The position numbers and the translations under genes are program-made. Source: Izemoplasma sp964435595 (GTDB lineage Bacteria > Bacillota_I > Bacilli_A > Izemoplasmatales > Izemoplasmataceae). From it: a stretch of 64,000 nucleotides of DNA. The notes beneath the pieces were generated by a model. The model saw only the letters and a program-made list of their open reading frames with translations. It made no database searches and had not been told where the DNA came from. Location of the stretch: assembly GCA_964435595.1 (NCBI GenBank), contig CAYSZV010000001.1, forward strand, positions 1-64,000, written 5' to 3'. Positions 17,285-26,728 of this stretch are shown here, piece by piece; within the stretch, counting starts at the first letter, position 1; each line of letters opens with the position of its first letter.

Positions 17285-18832
17285 CTAAATTAACGGACTA
17301 AATAGATTAAGAAATCCTTCATATAATCTTGCAACAAGACCTCTTTTTTTCCATGTATCGAGAAGAATTTCTTCAGATTTTTCAATATCATTTTCGAAGT
17401 CAAGAACCAATTTGTCTACTCCTTGAAGATATAAAAGCGTAGTCAGTTCAAAGTTGATTTTCGCACTTCTATTATCTAAATTGAAGCTTCCACAACTTGC
17501 TAATGCATCATCAATGATTAACACCTTTCCATGAGAAAATCCTGGTGTATATTTATAGACCTTAATTCCAACTTCTAATAGATCCTCAATAAATGATTGT
17601 GTTACTGTGTAGATTGTTTTTTTATCCGGGATACCAGGTATAATAATTTCCACTTTCACTCCAGAAGAGGCAGCAATCACCAAAGACGTGAGTAGCTCAT
17701 TATCCAAGGCAATATATGGCGTCATAATTTTGATAGAATATTTTGCATTGTTTATCATTTTAACATATACATTTCTAATTGGCGGATGTTTGAACTCTGG
17801 TCCTGATGGTAGAATTTGAACCAATCCTTCTTCTTCAATTTTATGGCTTGGATAATATTTATTATCACTGATAAATTCATTTGTACAGTAGTATAAATCG
17901 CGAAAGAACAATTGTGTCAATGACTTAACTGCATTTCCTTCCATTGTCAAATGGGTATCTCGAAAGAATCCATATTTCTCTGCTTTTCCTAAATTGTACT
18001 CATCGGCAAGATTGAGTCCACCAACAAATCCTACTTTTCCATCAATTACTGTTACCTTACGGTGATTCCGATAATTGATTCTTGTATTGAAAATACCAAA
18101 ATATACGCGGTCATTTACTACGATTTTTATTCCGCTTTTTTTCAAATCTCTCATAAATGCCTTGTTTAAAAATACCCCTCCAAATGAATCGTATAGTAAG
18201 ATGACTTCTACACCTGATAAGGCTTTTTCTTTTAGTATTGTTAATATCTTCCTACCGATTTTATCTGTTCGGATAATATAATACTGCATCAAAATAAATT
18301 TTTCAGCTTTATACAATTCCTTTATCAACCTTGGAAACTTCTCTGAACCATTTGTTAAAACTTCTACTCTTGTATTGTTAAGGTATGGATGGTGTCCAGT
18401 TGAATTGTAACCTGCTCGAAAAATATCTGTAATCTCACTGTCGATTTTCATATACCCTTGACGATTCATATCCGTCACTGGTTCTTTGGTTAAATACGCC
18501 TTAGGGATTAACAATGGCAATTCTCTGAATCGTTCACTTTTTCGAAATGATCTACCAAAAGACAAGAACAAGGCTAGCCCTACAAATGGTTCCAAAGCAA
18601 GAACGATTAGCCATGGGAGTTTGTTAATAGTTTGATCACTAGATGCAACAATTGAAAGCCAAATTAAAGCAACGATACCAAATAGGATATACTCGATTAA
18701 TAAATATGCGAATTGAGACGCTGTATAATATTCTTTAAACAGATTATAAACCATCTCAAACCCGACACGAATAACAATTGCAAATATGATAATTAATGCA
18801 ATCCACATAAAACGTTTGAATTCCGTTCTCAT
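17285..18832 (-). CDS. cls: Cardiolipin synthase (phospholipase D family)
   Basis: 515 residues. Two or three N-terminal membrane segments (about 8-26, 39-63, 71-90) precede two PLD domains. Each has a HKD motif: NHRKVTVIDGKVGFVGGLN and SHGKVLIIDDALASCGSFN. The enzyme joins two phosphatidylglycerol molecules to cardiolipin at the inner membrane. Length and topology match the Cls family. AGGTGAT ribosome site. It lies just downstream of the coiled-coil gene but is separated from it by a terminator. Confidence 0.92.
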   Translation of the reverse strand: MRTEFKRFMWIALIIIFAIVIRVGFEMVYNLFKEYYTASQFAYLLIEYILFGIVALIWLSIVASSDQTINKLPWLIVLALEPFVGLALFLSFGRSFRKSERFRELPLLIPKAYLTKEPVTDMNRQGYMKIDSEITDIFRAGYNSTGHHPYLNNTRVEVLTNGSEKFPRLIKELYKAEKFILMQYYIIRTDKIGRKILTILKEKALSGVEVILLYDSFGGVFLNKAFMRDLKKSGIKIVVNDRVYFGIFNTRINYRNHRKVTVIDGKVGFVGGLNLADEYNLGKAEKYGFFRDTHLTMEGNAVKSLTQLFFRDLYYCTNEFISDNKYYPSHKIEEEGLVQILPSGPEFKHPPIRNVYVKMINNAKYSIKIMTPYIALDNELLTSLVIAASSGVKVEIIIPGIPDKKTIYTVTQSFIEDLLEVGIKVYKYTPGFSHGKVLIIDDALASCGSFNLDNRSAKINFELTTLLYLQGVDKLVLDFENDIEKSEEILLDTWKKRGLVARLYEGFLNLFSPLI

Positions 18833-18866
18833 TTAAATCACCTACTCTTATTATAGCAAAAAATCA

Positions 18867-18886
18867 ACACTTGCTTAAACAAGTGT
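18867..18886 (-). terminator. Terminator after the coiled-coil gene
   Basis: ACACTTG / CAAGTGT stem with a 6-base loop, followed by a T-run on the minus strand. Confidence 0.75.
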
Positions 18887-18894
18887 CGATTGAA

Positions 18895-21534
18895 TTATAC
18901 AAGTCTACTTTCTAATTCTAGATTTTTATTGATACTAGTGATTGATTTTTTTAACTCTATTTCGTAAGTCTTTTGTGCTTTTCTTCTATCATCTTCGTAT
19001 TTTTTCTTTTCAACTTGAATACTTTTTTCCACTTGTGCTAGTAGCCCTTTGAATTCAATATCCTTTTGTTTTAATTCTCGTTCTCTGTTTGCAAGGATCC
19101 TTAGATAATCAGATTCAATCTCTTCAATGGTTTTTAAATGTGTTTTACTGCGATCCAACAATCTTGCTTCTGATGAGTTATGGATAATGATCTTCTTATG
19201 TACACTCTCTTTTTGTAGTGCTTTATATGCATCATTCTCTGATTCAATCAATTTGTTTAAAACAGAATTTTCTGAGTGCAATCCATCTTTGATTGAAGTT
19301 ATTTTTCTTGCTTTTGTTTCTTCTAACAATTGTACTGCTTGATCATATCGCTCTTTTGCAGCGGATAGAATATTTTTTTCATATTCTTCGCGACGACTCA
19401 AAAATTGAACATGTTCTTCTTTTTTTAATGCAAGTTTAGAAGCAATATCTTGTTTCAATCCTTTATATAAGTCTACTGTTTTTTCATAACGTGCTTTGGC
19501 TTCTAGTAATTCAGATTGTTTGTTTTGTTCTACTAGTTCGATTCCATATTCAAGATTTCTGATTTCACGATTATACAATACTTGGGCATCATCTTTTTCC
19601 AGTTGTTGACGGGATTGAATAAGTGATAACTTTTCTTCCACTACTGCAACTTTTGTGCGTATAATTTTTTGCGTGTCTTCCATTTCAACAGAAACAACAT
19701 CAATCAATTCTTGTAATCTACTTGTAATAGCACTAGAATCTGCTTCGCCACCTTCTGTTTCGATTTCCGCCAATGATTGTTCTAGCTTCTTAATCTCTTT
19801 TTGCTCTTGAGCAACTGTTTTCTTTAAAATATCTTTTTCTTGTTTTTCAATTTGCTTGATTGCTGCTTTATAGAATGATTCTTCTTGTTTTTGATTTGTT
19901 TCAATTCTATCTAACAATAATTTATATTCTTTTTCTAAGATTGATTTTTGCTCATCTAGGAATTTCAGCTTTAGACTGACTCTATTTTCTATTTCAAGTT
20001 CTTCAAATTCAAGTTGATCCTGTGCACGCTGCAAATGAACCTCTGACAACTCATTGATTGTACTACTATGTTCTTCTCGAATTGCTGTTTGTTTTTCAAA
20101 ATCATTTTTATGCAATCCAATATACTCTTCTTCCATTTGTTTTGCTACTTTGAATTGCAGTTCTTCTTCTTGCAATTGCAGTTCGATTTCAAATTCAACT
20201 TCTTGGATTTCAAATTTAGACTGTAGATTGTTTTTCTCAATTTCCTTTTTGTATTGAGCAATCTTGCTTTCTTTTTCATTTAAAGCTGTATGCATATCAA
20301 ATTCGACTTCTTTTTGATCTCTTGCGCGTTCATAGGCAATAAGGTCTTTTTCAGCCATATCTTTTATTTCATTGATTGCAATTTGTTTTTCTCTTTCAAG
20401 TCGAGCAAGTTCTACTTCAAAATCAATATCAACTTGTTCTAGAATATGTGTTTCTGCGTATAATTTTTTTTCAGTTTCTAACTTAATATTTGTTATTTCT
20501 TCAGCTGATTCAAGTGATACCAACTCAATACGCCATAATTGCTCTTGTTTGAATTGAGCAAAGCCACGTTCAATTTCAGCAACTTCTTCTAAATATCTGC
20601 GTTCTTCTACAGTTCTTTTTAATTCAATCTCTTTGATTAATTTATCAAAATCCATTTTAAACTGTTTGAGTTCTTTTTCAGATGCTTGTTCAAGTTGTTT
20701 GATTTCTCTTTTTTGAAGTTTGACATTTTTAAAGTCACCTTCTAAATCTGCTTTTTGAAGGAATTTGTTTCTTCGATTCACTTTCTCTTCCAATGACTGT
20801 TCGTTTTTTTGAATATTTGAATTGTATTTGGAAGTTGCACCGTTTTCTTCTTTATCAATTCCTTCAATCAACTCATTGTGTTTGAGTTGAGCTAGTTCTA
20901 AGTTTTCATCAATTTTGGCTCTACGAAAAGCGATTACTTCATATGCAGAATTGATTTCCTTTTGCGACGTATCACTTATTTCTTTCACCAATTCATCACG
21001 TTCTGTTTGTAATATTTTAATCGTTTCTTCTGCTTGCTTTTTACGTTCCTTAACTGCGATTTGTTCTTTTTGTTTCATTCCTTCAAAACGTTTCACTGTT
21101 CTTTTTTCTTTGGCAGCAAAACTAGATTGAGATGTCTTACTTTTTTTAGCCTCATCTCTCTTTACAGTTGTATACGTTGTGCTAATCGTTTTCTTTTCCT
21201 CTGAAAAATCATTGGCTTTTTCTTTATAAGTCGTTTCGATATTGTCAACATCATCTTTTAACTTGGTTTTTGCGTCTTTGATTTGTATATTCAGATTCTT
21301 CGTTTTTTCTTTATCTAATTTTGTAATATGTTGGATGAAATTTTTCGTTGCTAACTTGATTTGTTTTTCCTGATCACTTTGCTGTTTTGATTCTTTTTTT
21401 GTAGACGCAGCAATTGCTTTCAGTTTTCTATCATAAGAAGAAAGCCCTTTGTCTTTCTTTTCAAAGTATTTCAATTCTGATTTTTGAACCTTACCATAGT
21501 TCCTTTCAAGTTTTTTGTCATAGATTTCGCTCAT
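18895..21534 (-). CDS. 879-residue coiled-coil protein
   Basis: Nearly the whole protein is charged heptad-type helix rich in E, K, Q (for example REIKQLEQASEKELKQFKMD). It has no signal peptide, membrane segment or nucleotide-binding motif, so it is not an SMC protein. I choose MSEIYDKKLERNYGKV at 21534, with GAGGAGG nine bases before it; the open frame upstream has no such site and is not coding-like. It has its own terminator. A cytoskeletal or scaffold role would suit such a protein in a wall-poor cell, but that is speculation. No named family is recognised. Confidence 0.8.
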   Translation of the reverse strand: MSEIYDKKLERNYGKVQKSELKYFEKKDKGLSSYDRKLKAIAASTKKESKQQSDQEKQIKLATKNFIQHITKLDKEKTKNLNIQIKDAKTKLKDDVDNIETTYKEKANDFSEEKKTISTTYTTVKRDEAKKSKTSQSSFAAKEKRTVKRFEGMKQKEQIAVKERKKQAEETIKILQTERDELVKEISDTSQKEINSAYEVIAFRRAKIDENLELAQLKHNELIEGIDKEENGATSKYNSNIQKNEQSLEEKVNRRNKFLQKADLEGDFKNVKLQKREIKQLEQASEKELKQFKMDFDKLIKEIELKRTVEERRYLEEVAEIERGFAQFKQEQLWRIELVSLESAEEITNIKLETEKKLYAETHILEQVDIDFEVELARLEREKQIAINEIKDMAEKDLIAYERARDQKEVEFDMHTALNEKESKIAQYKKEIEKNNLQSKFEIQEVEFEIELQLQEEELQFKVAKQMEEEYIGLHKNDFEKQTAIREEHSSTINELSEVHLQRAQDQLEFEELEIENRVSLKLKFLDEQKSILEKEYKLLLDRIETNQKQEESFYKAAIKQIEKQEKDILKKTVAQEQKEIKKLEQSLAEIETEGGEADSSAITSRLQELIDVVSVEMEDTQKIIRTKVAVVEEKLSLIQSRQQLEKDDAQVLYNREIRNLEYGIELVEQNKQSELLEAKARYEKTVDLYKGLKQDIASKLALKKEEHVQFLSRREEYEKNILSAAKERYDQAVQLLEETKARKITSIKDGLHSENSVLNKLIESENDAYKALQKESVHKKIIIHNSSEARLLDRSKTHLKTIEEIESDYLRILANRERELKQKDIEFKGLLAQVEKSIQVEKKKYEDDRRKAQKTYEIELKKSITSINKNLELESRLV

Positions 21535-21652
21535 AACATCAACCTCCTCTTGAACCTTAATATTATTGTAACAAATAATCATTGTAATTAACATAGATTT
21601 CTTCTTAAAAACGTTATTATTACACAAGATTAATGAAATGATATACAAAAAA

Positions 21653-21676
21653 AACGTCCTATTTTTATAGGACGTT
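21653..21676 (-). terminator. Terminator after the hydrolase/pcp operon
   Basis: AACGTCCTA / TAGGACGTT stem with a T-run on the minus strand, overlapping the stop codon at 21675. Confidence 0.82.
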
Positions 21677-22613
21677 ATTCGTATATTCCAAGTGCTGGTT
21701 TAAGCCAGTCTTCAATTGTTTGATAGGTTTCCAAACGATCTGGTTCATTCAATATTTCATGACGGTTTCCAGCAAGTAGCATTAATCTAACTTCAAAGAA
21801 TCCGTGCCCCATATATATTTTATATACATCTTCAACACCATCTCCGAATTCACCAACTGGATCATCTTTACCAGCAATGAATAAAATCGGAATATTTCTC
21901 GTGTCAGAAATATTATCAGAGGTATTTGCTTTTTTAATACCTTTTAAAAACTCAATATAGAAACGCGCATTGTATGCGTATCCACAAAGTGGATCAGCAA
22001 TGTATGCATCCACTACTTTTTCATCTTTACTTAGCCATTCAAACGGAGTTCTAGGTTCTTCGTATCCTGCGTTAAGAGGTTTATTTAAAGCATTCGATAT
22101 CAATTTTGATGGTGTGTTCTTACGGAAAACATTACATACTCTCGCCAAATTGATTGGTAAGAATACATCACTAAATTTGATGATTGGTAATGTACCACTC
22201 AAGATAACCGCTTTTGGTACCTGTGAATATTTTGAGATATATCTTCTAGCAATAATACTACCCATTGAATGACCGAGAATAACGATTTCTTTTCCAGGTA
22301 CTTTTTTTCTTGCATCTTTCACAACAAAATGAACATCATCAATAATGTACTCCCATTTGTCTTCCGGACCAAAAATACCAACCTTTTCCTCTTTATCTTC
22401 ATCAATACTTTGTCCGTGTTTTCGATGATCATGAACAAAAACAGCATAGCCTTTTGCAGCCATCCATTTTGCATACTCAAGATATCGTTCTTTGTGTTCT
22501 CCCATTCCGTGCAGCATAACAATAACTGCGATTGGATCATCCTCAGGCAAAACAGATAATACGTGTAATTTGACATCAAATTTTCCAAAAATATAATATC
22601 TACTTGTTTTCAT
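21675..22613 (-). CDS. Alpha/beta hydrolase, monoacylglycerol-lipase type
   Basis: 312 residues of the Hydrolase_4 (serine aminopeptidase S33-like) group. The oxyanion region is VMLHGMGEHKERY, the nucleophile elbow GHSMGS, the acid in IAGKDDPVGEFG and the catalytic His in GNRHEILNEP. It likely cleaves monoacylglycerols or lysolipids. The start at 22613 (MKTSRYY) is preferred because AAAGGAGG abuts the ATG two codons upstream. It follows the pyroglutamyl peptidase gene by 12 bases, forming an operon. Confidence 0.85.
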   Translation of the reverse strand: MKTSRYYIFGKFDVKLHVLSVLPEDDPIAVIVMLHGMGEHKERYLEYAKWMAAKGYAVFVHDHRKHGQSIDEDKEEKVGIFGPEDKWEYIIDDVHFVVKDARKKVPGKEIVILGHSMGSIIARRYISKYSQVPKAVILSGTLPIIKFSDVFLPINLARVCNVFRKNTPSKLISNALNKPLNAGYEEPRTPFEWLSKDEKVVDAYIADPLCGYAYNARFYIEFLKGIKKANTSDNISDTRNIPILFIAGKDDPVGEFGDGVEDVYKIYMGHGFFEVRLMLLAGNRHEILNEPDRLETYQTIEDWLKPALGIYE

Positions 22614-22625
22614 GAACATCCTCCT

Positions 22626-23222
22626 TTAGAGACATACATCAATTGCGTCTATGATTGCTTCAAACAATGTTTGTAATGGTAAACTAAACATTGTCTCATC
22701 TTTGTTTTGTTCATCCATTAGTGGTAAATGGATAAACCCTGCTTTTATATTTAAATTATTCTCTTTAATATAGTGTAACGTTTGATACATCAAGTGATTA
22801 CAAATATATGTTCCGGCATGATTCGAAATTTTAGCTGGGATTCCTTTTTTAAGCAACCTATCTACAATCAATCCAACAGGCAACGTCGAAAAGTAGGCGT
22901 TATCCGCATCTAACTCAATTTTTGCTCCTTGTCTTAACGTCCCATTATTATCCGGTATGCTTGCATCATCTAAATTAATTGCAATTCGTTCTGGAGTAAT
23001 GTGTTGTCTTCCTTGAGCAAGCCCCAAATTAATAATAATATCAGGCTTTTCTGTCTCTAATACAACGCGTAATAATTCAAAACACAAATCATATCTGACA
23101 GGGAGTTCTAAGGGAATAATCGTATGCCCTCTTAATGTTTCTGGTAGCATTCTAACTACTTCTTGACTTGGATTTTCATTGTTCTTATGAAAGGCTTCAA
23201 ATCCTGATACTAATATCTTCAT
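22626..23222 (-). CDS. pcp: Pyroglutamyl-peptidase I
   Basis: 198 residues, family C15. Catalytic residues are visible: Glu78 in QHITPERIA, Cys141 in SNHAGTYICNHLMY and His165 in AGFIHLP. The N-terminus MKILVSGFEAFHKNNENPSQ is the family signature. The cytoplasmic enzyme removes N-terminal pyroglutamate from peptides. The size is slightly short of the usual 200-215. AGGTGAT ribosome site. It is first gene of a pair with the hydrolase. Confidence 0.93.
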   Translation of the reverse strand: MKILVSGFEAFHKNNENPSQEVVRMLPETLRGHTIIPLELPVRYDLCFELLRVVLETEKPDIIINLGLAQGRQHITPERIAINLDDASIPDNNGTLRQGAKIELDADNAYFSTLPVGLIVDRLLKKGIPAKISNHAGTYICNHLMYQTLHYIKENNLNIKAGFIHLPLMDEQNKDETMFSLPLQTLFEAIIDAIDVCL

Positions 23223-23264
23223 AAAATCACCTAATTTATTATAACATTAAATAAGAATTAAAAA

Positions 23265-23288
23265 AAGACTATATCTTTGTATAGCCTT
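23265..23288 (-). terminator. Terminator after the PHP operon
   Basis: On the minus strand, AAGGCTATA / TATAGTCTT (one G-U pair) followed by T7. It overlaps the stop region of the gene ending at 23287. Confidence 0.7.
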
Positions 23289-23682
23289 ATAATGTATCAA
23301 AATCTTTGACAGAAGTAAATATGTTATATCCATGGACACTTTTTTGTCCAGTAATATCTATGATGTCAGATTCATTTAAATACTGCAACATTCTAAATGG
23401 TGTTCCTAGTAAATAAACAATCTTATTGGTCCGATATGAAAACTCTGTAAAATCATATAATGTTGATTGTCTCTTAATAAAACGAATCCCATCTAATTTT
23501 CCAACTACAACTTCAAAATGTGTTGGTGAATTCACTGTTAATTGGGCATTTGATCCAACTTTAATAAAGACAATATAATATGTCTTATCATTGATTATTA
23601 CTTCAAAATCGTGATTTCCGAAGGTTACTTTTTTTCCTTGAAATTGTTCTGTTAAATAATTCATTGTTTTACGTTTATTCAT
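23287..23682 (-). CDS. Hypothetical cytoplasmic protein
   Basis: 131 residues with no signal or membrane segment and a mixed alpha/beta pattern (KKVTFGNHDFEVIINDKTYY, GTPFRMLQYLNESD). I use the start at 23682 (MNKRKTMN), preceded by AGAGGT. It overlaps the upstream membrane-protein gene by 8 bases, so translation is probably coupled. It is third in an operon behind a PHP phosphoesterase and a membrane protein. No family is recognised. Confidence 0.65.
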   Translation of the reverse strand: MNKRKTMNYLTEQFQGKKVTFGNHDFEVIINDKTYYIVFIKVGSNAQLTVNSPTHFEVVVGKLDGIRFIKRQSTLYDFTEFSYRTNKIVYLLGTPFRMLQYLNESDIIDITGQKSVHGYNIFTSVKDFDTL

Positions 23683-24318
23683 ATTGTACCTCTTCTTTTT
23701 TCTTCGAGTTAAATAGTCCAAGCAATAATCCTAAGAAGATTCCTAATACTGCTGCGAAGATAATTCTATATTGTTCTGGCAATAAAAATGTGATGGTATG
23801 AGCTGGTACCCAAAAAAACGGAATAGTTCTACATACTGTAAACTTGAAAAATTGCACAAAATCAATTCCATGAATCGCATCCTTCAAAGTCCCATCTTCC
23901 ATTCTATTTTCTATGTATGAATCACTAATTCTGTGTACAGTCATCATAGTTGGTGCAAATGTAAAGTTCATTAAGACACTAATAAACAAAGCACTCATAA
24001 AAGCCGATTCTTTAAATGGTAAAATAGCAGACGCTTGTAGATATGCAACTCCTTGTGCATAAACACTGAATATCATCACAATAAACACACCTATAATGCC
24101 CCATACAAGAGCTTTATAGAAGAACCCTACAGGAATCCTCCAATACTTACNNNNNNNNNNCCATATGAAGCAAGAAAGAAAAACTTAACAAATCCACCCA
24201 ATAATGGAATCTCAGACGCAAAAACTAAGAAAAACTCTCTAGTTACTAAAAATATGAGCAGACCTAGCGTCAATAAAACACCAATCCAAATCAAGATATC
24301 TTTGCTTTTATTATTCAT
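23675..24318 (-). CDS. Integral membrane protein, interrupted by an assembly gap
   Basis: One gene, broken only by Ns at 24151-24160. The N-terminal part (from 24318, MNNKSKDILIWIGVLLTLGL) stops at the gap in FFFLASYG. Past the gap a different frame reads KYWRIPVGFFYKALVWGIIG and runs on to EEVQYE at 23675. The true gap length must be 2 modulo 3, so 10 is a placeholder. About five membrane segments are visible, and FFWVPAHTITFLLPEQYR is a conserved-looking loop. It vaguely recalls small channel-like membrane families, but I cannot name it. It starts one base after the PHP gene, with AAGGAG inside that gene's end. Confidence 0.7.
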
Positions 24319-24319
24319 C

Positions 24320-25147
24320 CTAATTCTCCTTCAAAACGTCTAAAAACGCATTTAAATCTGTACCATCTATATATATTTCTCCCACCATGCCATGTTTTGT
24401 ATCATTCTCAATTCCATGATAATCACTACCGGCAGTGATAACGATTCTATTTTCTTCAGCATATTTTCGATACAGTTTTTCTTCCTCTTTTTTGTTTCTA
24501 TAATATCTTGCTTCTATTCCATCAAAATCCATTGCTAAGACTTCATCTTTAATATGTTTTTTCAACAATGTTGGATGAGCGAGGACGGCAATTGCACCGT
24601 TGTTTCTTAATAACTTAACCCCTTCTTCAACAGGCAATTGCGTTGAAGGTACATAGGCTTCCGAATAATCTCCAATGAAATGATCAAATATGTAATCAAA
24701 AGAATACTCAGGATAGGCTTGATTGATAGCTTTTCCGATATGAGGTCGGGCAATAATTCCTCTCGAAAACGAAAGGACACTTTCGTAGGTTATCTCAATA
24801 TCATAATATTTTTTCAAATTTATAATAAATTGTCTGGCTCTATTTTCTCTACCTTCTTTGATCATCTTATAATAGTCATTCATTGCCGAACTTTTATATC
24901 CTTCATTCTTAAAATATCCAAGAACATGGACAGATTTATTTCGATGCAAGGTGGATAATTCTACTCCAGGAATAAATGTCATTCCCAAAGAACTTGCATA
25001 TTCTTTCGCAAACGTAACATCTTTGACAATGTCGTGATCAGTAATAGAAAACACCGTCATTCCATTTTGATGTGCCAAATCTATAACTTCTTTTACTGTT
25101 TTTGTTCCATCCGAATGTGTTGTATGAGCATGTAAATCCGCTTTCAT
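24320..25147 (-). CDS. PHP-domain phosphoesterase (RNase AM / YciV type)
   Basis: 275 residues. The metal-binding PHP motifs are DLHAHTTHSDG, ITDHD, the Glu of PGVELS, the His of ARPHIG, AHPTL and GSDYHG. Members hydrolyse 3',5'-bisphosphate nucleotides or short RNA 5' ends. The start at 25147 (MKADLHAH) has TGGAGTGAT upstream; the longer frame lacks a site. It leads an operon with the membrane protein and a hypothetical gene. Confidence 0.88.
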   Translation of the reverse strand: MKADLHAHTTHSDGTKTVKEVIDLAHQNGMTVFSITDHDIVKDVTFAKEYASSLGMTFIPGVELSTLHRNKSVHVLGYFKNEGYKSSAMNDYYKMIKEGRENRARQFIINLKKYYDIEITYESVLSFSRGIIARPHIGKAINQAYPEYSFDYIFDHFIGDYSEAYVPSTQLPVEEGVKLLRNNGAIAVLAHPTLLKKHIKDEVLAMDFDGIEARYYRNKKEEEKLYRKYAEENRIVITAGSDYHGIENDTKHGMVGEIYIDGTDLNAFLDVLKEN

Positions 25148-25242
25148 AAAATCACTCCAATCAAATAACATTATAACTTCATTGTATATAGAATGAAACA
25201 AAAAAAGCAAATTAAAAACAATTAAAAAAACATGTGTTTTCG

Positions 25243-25266
25243 ATATTGAGATTTCTTTGTTATAAT
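25243..25266 (+). promoter_or_regulatory. -10 region for the amidase gene
   Basis: TATAAT at 25261-25266, 18 bases before the start codon, followed by AGGAGGTGA. No convincing -35 box is seen. Confidence 0.45.
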
Positions 25267-25284
25267 ATATTTAGGAGGTGACTT

Positions 25285-26706
25285 ATGTTCAATCTAATCG
25301 AATGTACCATCCAAGATATTAAAACTGCATTTCAAAAAAACGAATTAACATCGTATGAACTAACAAAAATGTATTTGGATCGCATCGCCACAATTGATCA
25401 AGGGAATCCAAAATACAACAGTATCTTAGAAGTCAATCCAGATGCGCTATATGAAGCACGAATCAAAGACCAAGAACGACAACACAATAAAGCAAAAGGA
25501 ATCCTTCATGGTATTCCTGTCGTTTTAAAAGACAACATTAATACAATTGGAAAAATGCACACTACAGCAGGGAGTCTTGCCTTACAAGATACCTTTGCTC
25601 CATATGATGCCGAAATCACAAGACGCCTCAAAGAAGAAGGTGCAATTATTTTAGGTAAAGCCAACCTAACTGAATTTGCAAACTTTATGACAATCGGTAT
25701 GAGAAATGGCTATAGTAGTTTAGGAAAACAAGTATTGTGTCCTTACAATACCGCAGTAGATCCTTCAGGTAGTAGTGCTGGTAGCGCTGTTAGTGTCACT
25801 TTAAACCTCACTCCAATCTCAATTGGAACAGAAACAGGCGGAAGCATTATGTCACCATCTATGCAAAATGGAGTGGTGGGACTAAAGCCAACTATGGGTC
25901 TCGTAAGCAGAACAGGAATTGTTCCAATTTCTTCTACTCTTGATACCGCAGGACCGATGGGTAAATATGTTGCGGATGTAGCACTATTATTAAGTGCAAT
26001 TCGTTCTAATGACCCAGAAGATCCAATCACAAATGAAAAGCCAGATAATAAAGTGAATTATACAAAGGATCTCGATAAAAAAGACCCAAAATCATTTCGT
26101 ATTGGTCTGAACTTAGACAATTATGACAAACTCAGTCCAAATCGTAAAACTGCATTTAAGAATCTAGTTGATAGATTACAAAAAGCAGGAGTGGAAATCG
26201 TTGATGATATTAAAGTAGAACAATCGACACGAATTTATCATGTCATGTTATATGAATTCAAAAGAGTATTTAATCACTACTTAAGCACCTTAGGAAACAG
26301 ATCGAAATATACAACCTTAAGAGATATAGTTGAGTTCAACCGAGACAACCAAAAAGAAGCATTAAAGTATGGACAAGTAATTCTTGAGGAAGTACTATAT
26401 AAAACATCAGGACGATGTAATGAATCAAATTACATCGAAGCCTTGACTGAAAGAGAGTATTTAACGAAAGCATTAAACAAAATCTTCGAAGAGCATAAAC
26501 TAGATATTTTGTACTTTGCCAATTATACTAGTTTGGGACCACATTGTGGATTTCCAACGATGACAGTTCCAATTGGTAAAGATGAATTAGACATCCCAAT
26601 TGGCACCTACTTGCTTGCAAAAAAATATGATGAACAAACATTGCTACAAGTGGGACAATTAATCGAACGATTAATCAAAGGGAGAATCAATCCAATATCA
26701 AAATAA
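25285..26706 (+). CDS. Amidase-signature family hydrolase
   Basis: 473 residues. The Ser-cisSer-Lys triad is visible: Lys in PVVLKDNINT, the glycine/serine loop DPSGSSAGSAVSVTLN and GTETGGSIMSPS. GVVGLKPTMGLVSRTGIVP completes the signature. It resembles GatA and fatty-acid or peptide amidases. It stands alone with no gatB/gatC neighbours and its own terminator, so a stand-alone amidase is more likely than the tRNA amidotransferase subunit. The substrate is unknown. Confidence 0.88.
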   Translation: MFNLIECTIQDIKTAFQKNELTSYELTKMYLDRIATIDQGNPKYNSILEVNPDALYEARIKDQERQHNKAKGILHGIPVVLKDNINTIGKMHTTAGSLALQDTFAPYDAEITRRLKEEGAIILGKANLTEFANFMTIGMRNGYSSLGKQVLCPYNTAVDPSGSSAGSAVSVTLNLTPISIGTETGGSIMSPSMQNGVVGLKPTMGLVSRTGIVPISSTLDTAGPMGKYVADVALLLSAIRSNDPEDPITNEKPDNKVNYTKDLDKKDPKSFRIGLNLDNYDKLSPNRKTAFKNLVDRLQKAGVEIVDDIKVEQSTRIYHVMLYEFKRVFNHYLSTLGNRSKYTTLRDIVEFNRDNQKEALKYGQVILEEVLYKTSGRCNESNYIEALTEREYLTKALNKIFEEHKLDILYFANYTSLGPHCGFPTMTVPIGKDELDIPIGTYLLAKKYDEQTLLQVGQLIERLIKGRINPISK

Positions 26707-26728
26707 AGGAGCAAAAATTTGCTCCTTT
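26705..26728. terminator. Bidirectional terminator
   Basis: AAAGGAGCAAA / TTTGCTCCTTT with a 2-base loop, shared by the amidase gene and the convergent DUF445 gene. Confidence 0.85.

Noticed and set aside
19127..21130. Several plus-strand open frames inside the coiled-coil gene
   Set aside because: They are antisense shadows of a long biased reading frame, with Ser/Phe/Cys-rich products typical of the complement of Glu/Lys codons.
25285..26706. GatA subunit of the tRNA amidotransferase
   Set aside because: No gatB or gatC nearby and the gene stands alone, so a general amidase is the safer call.
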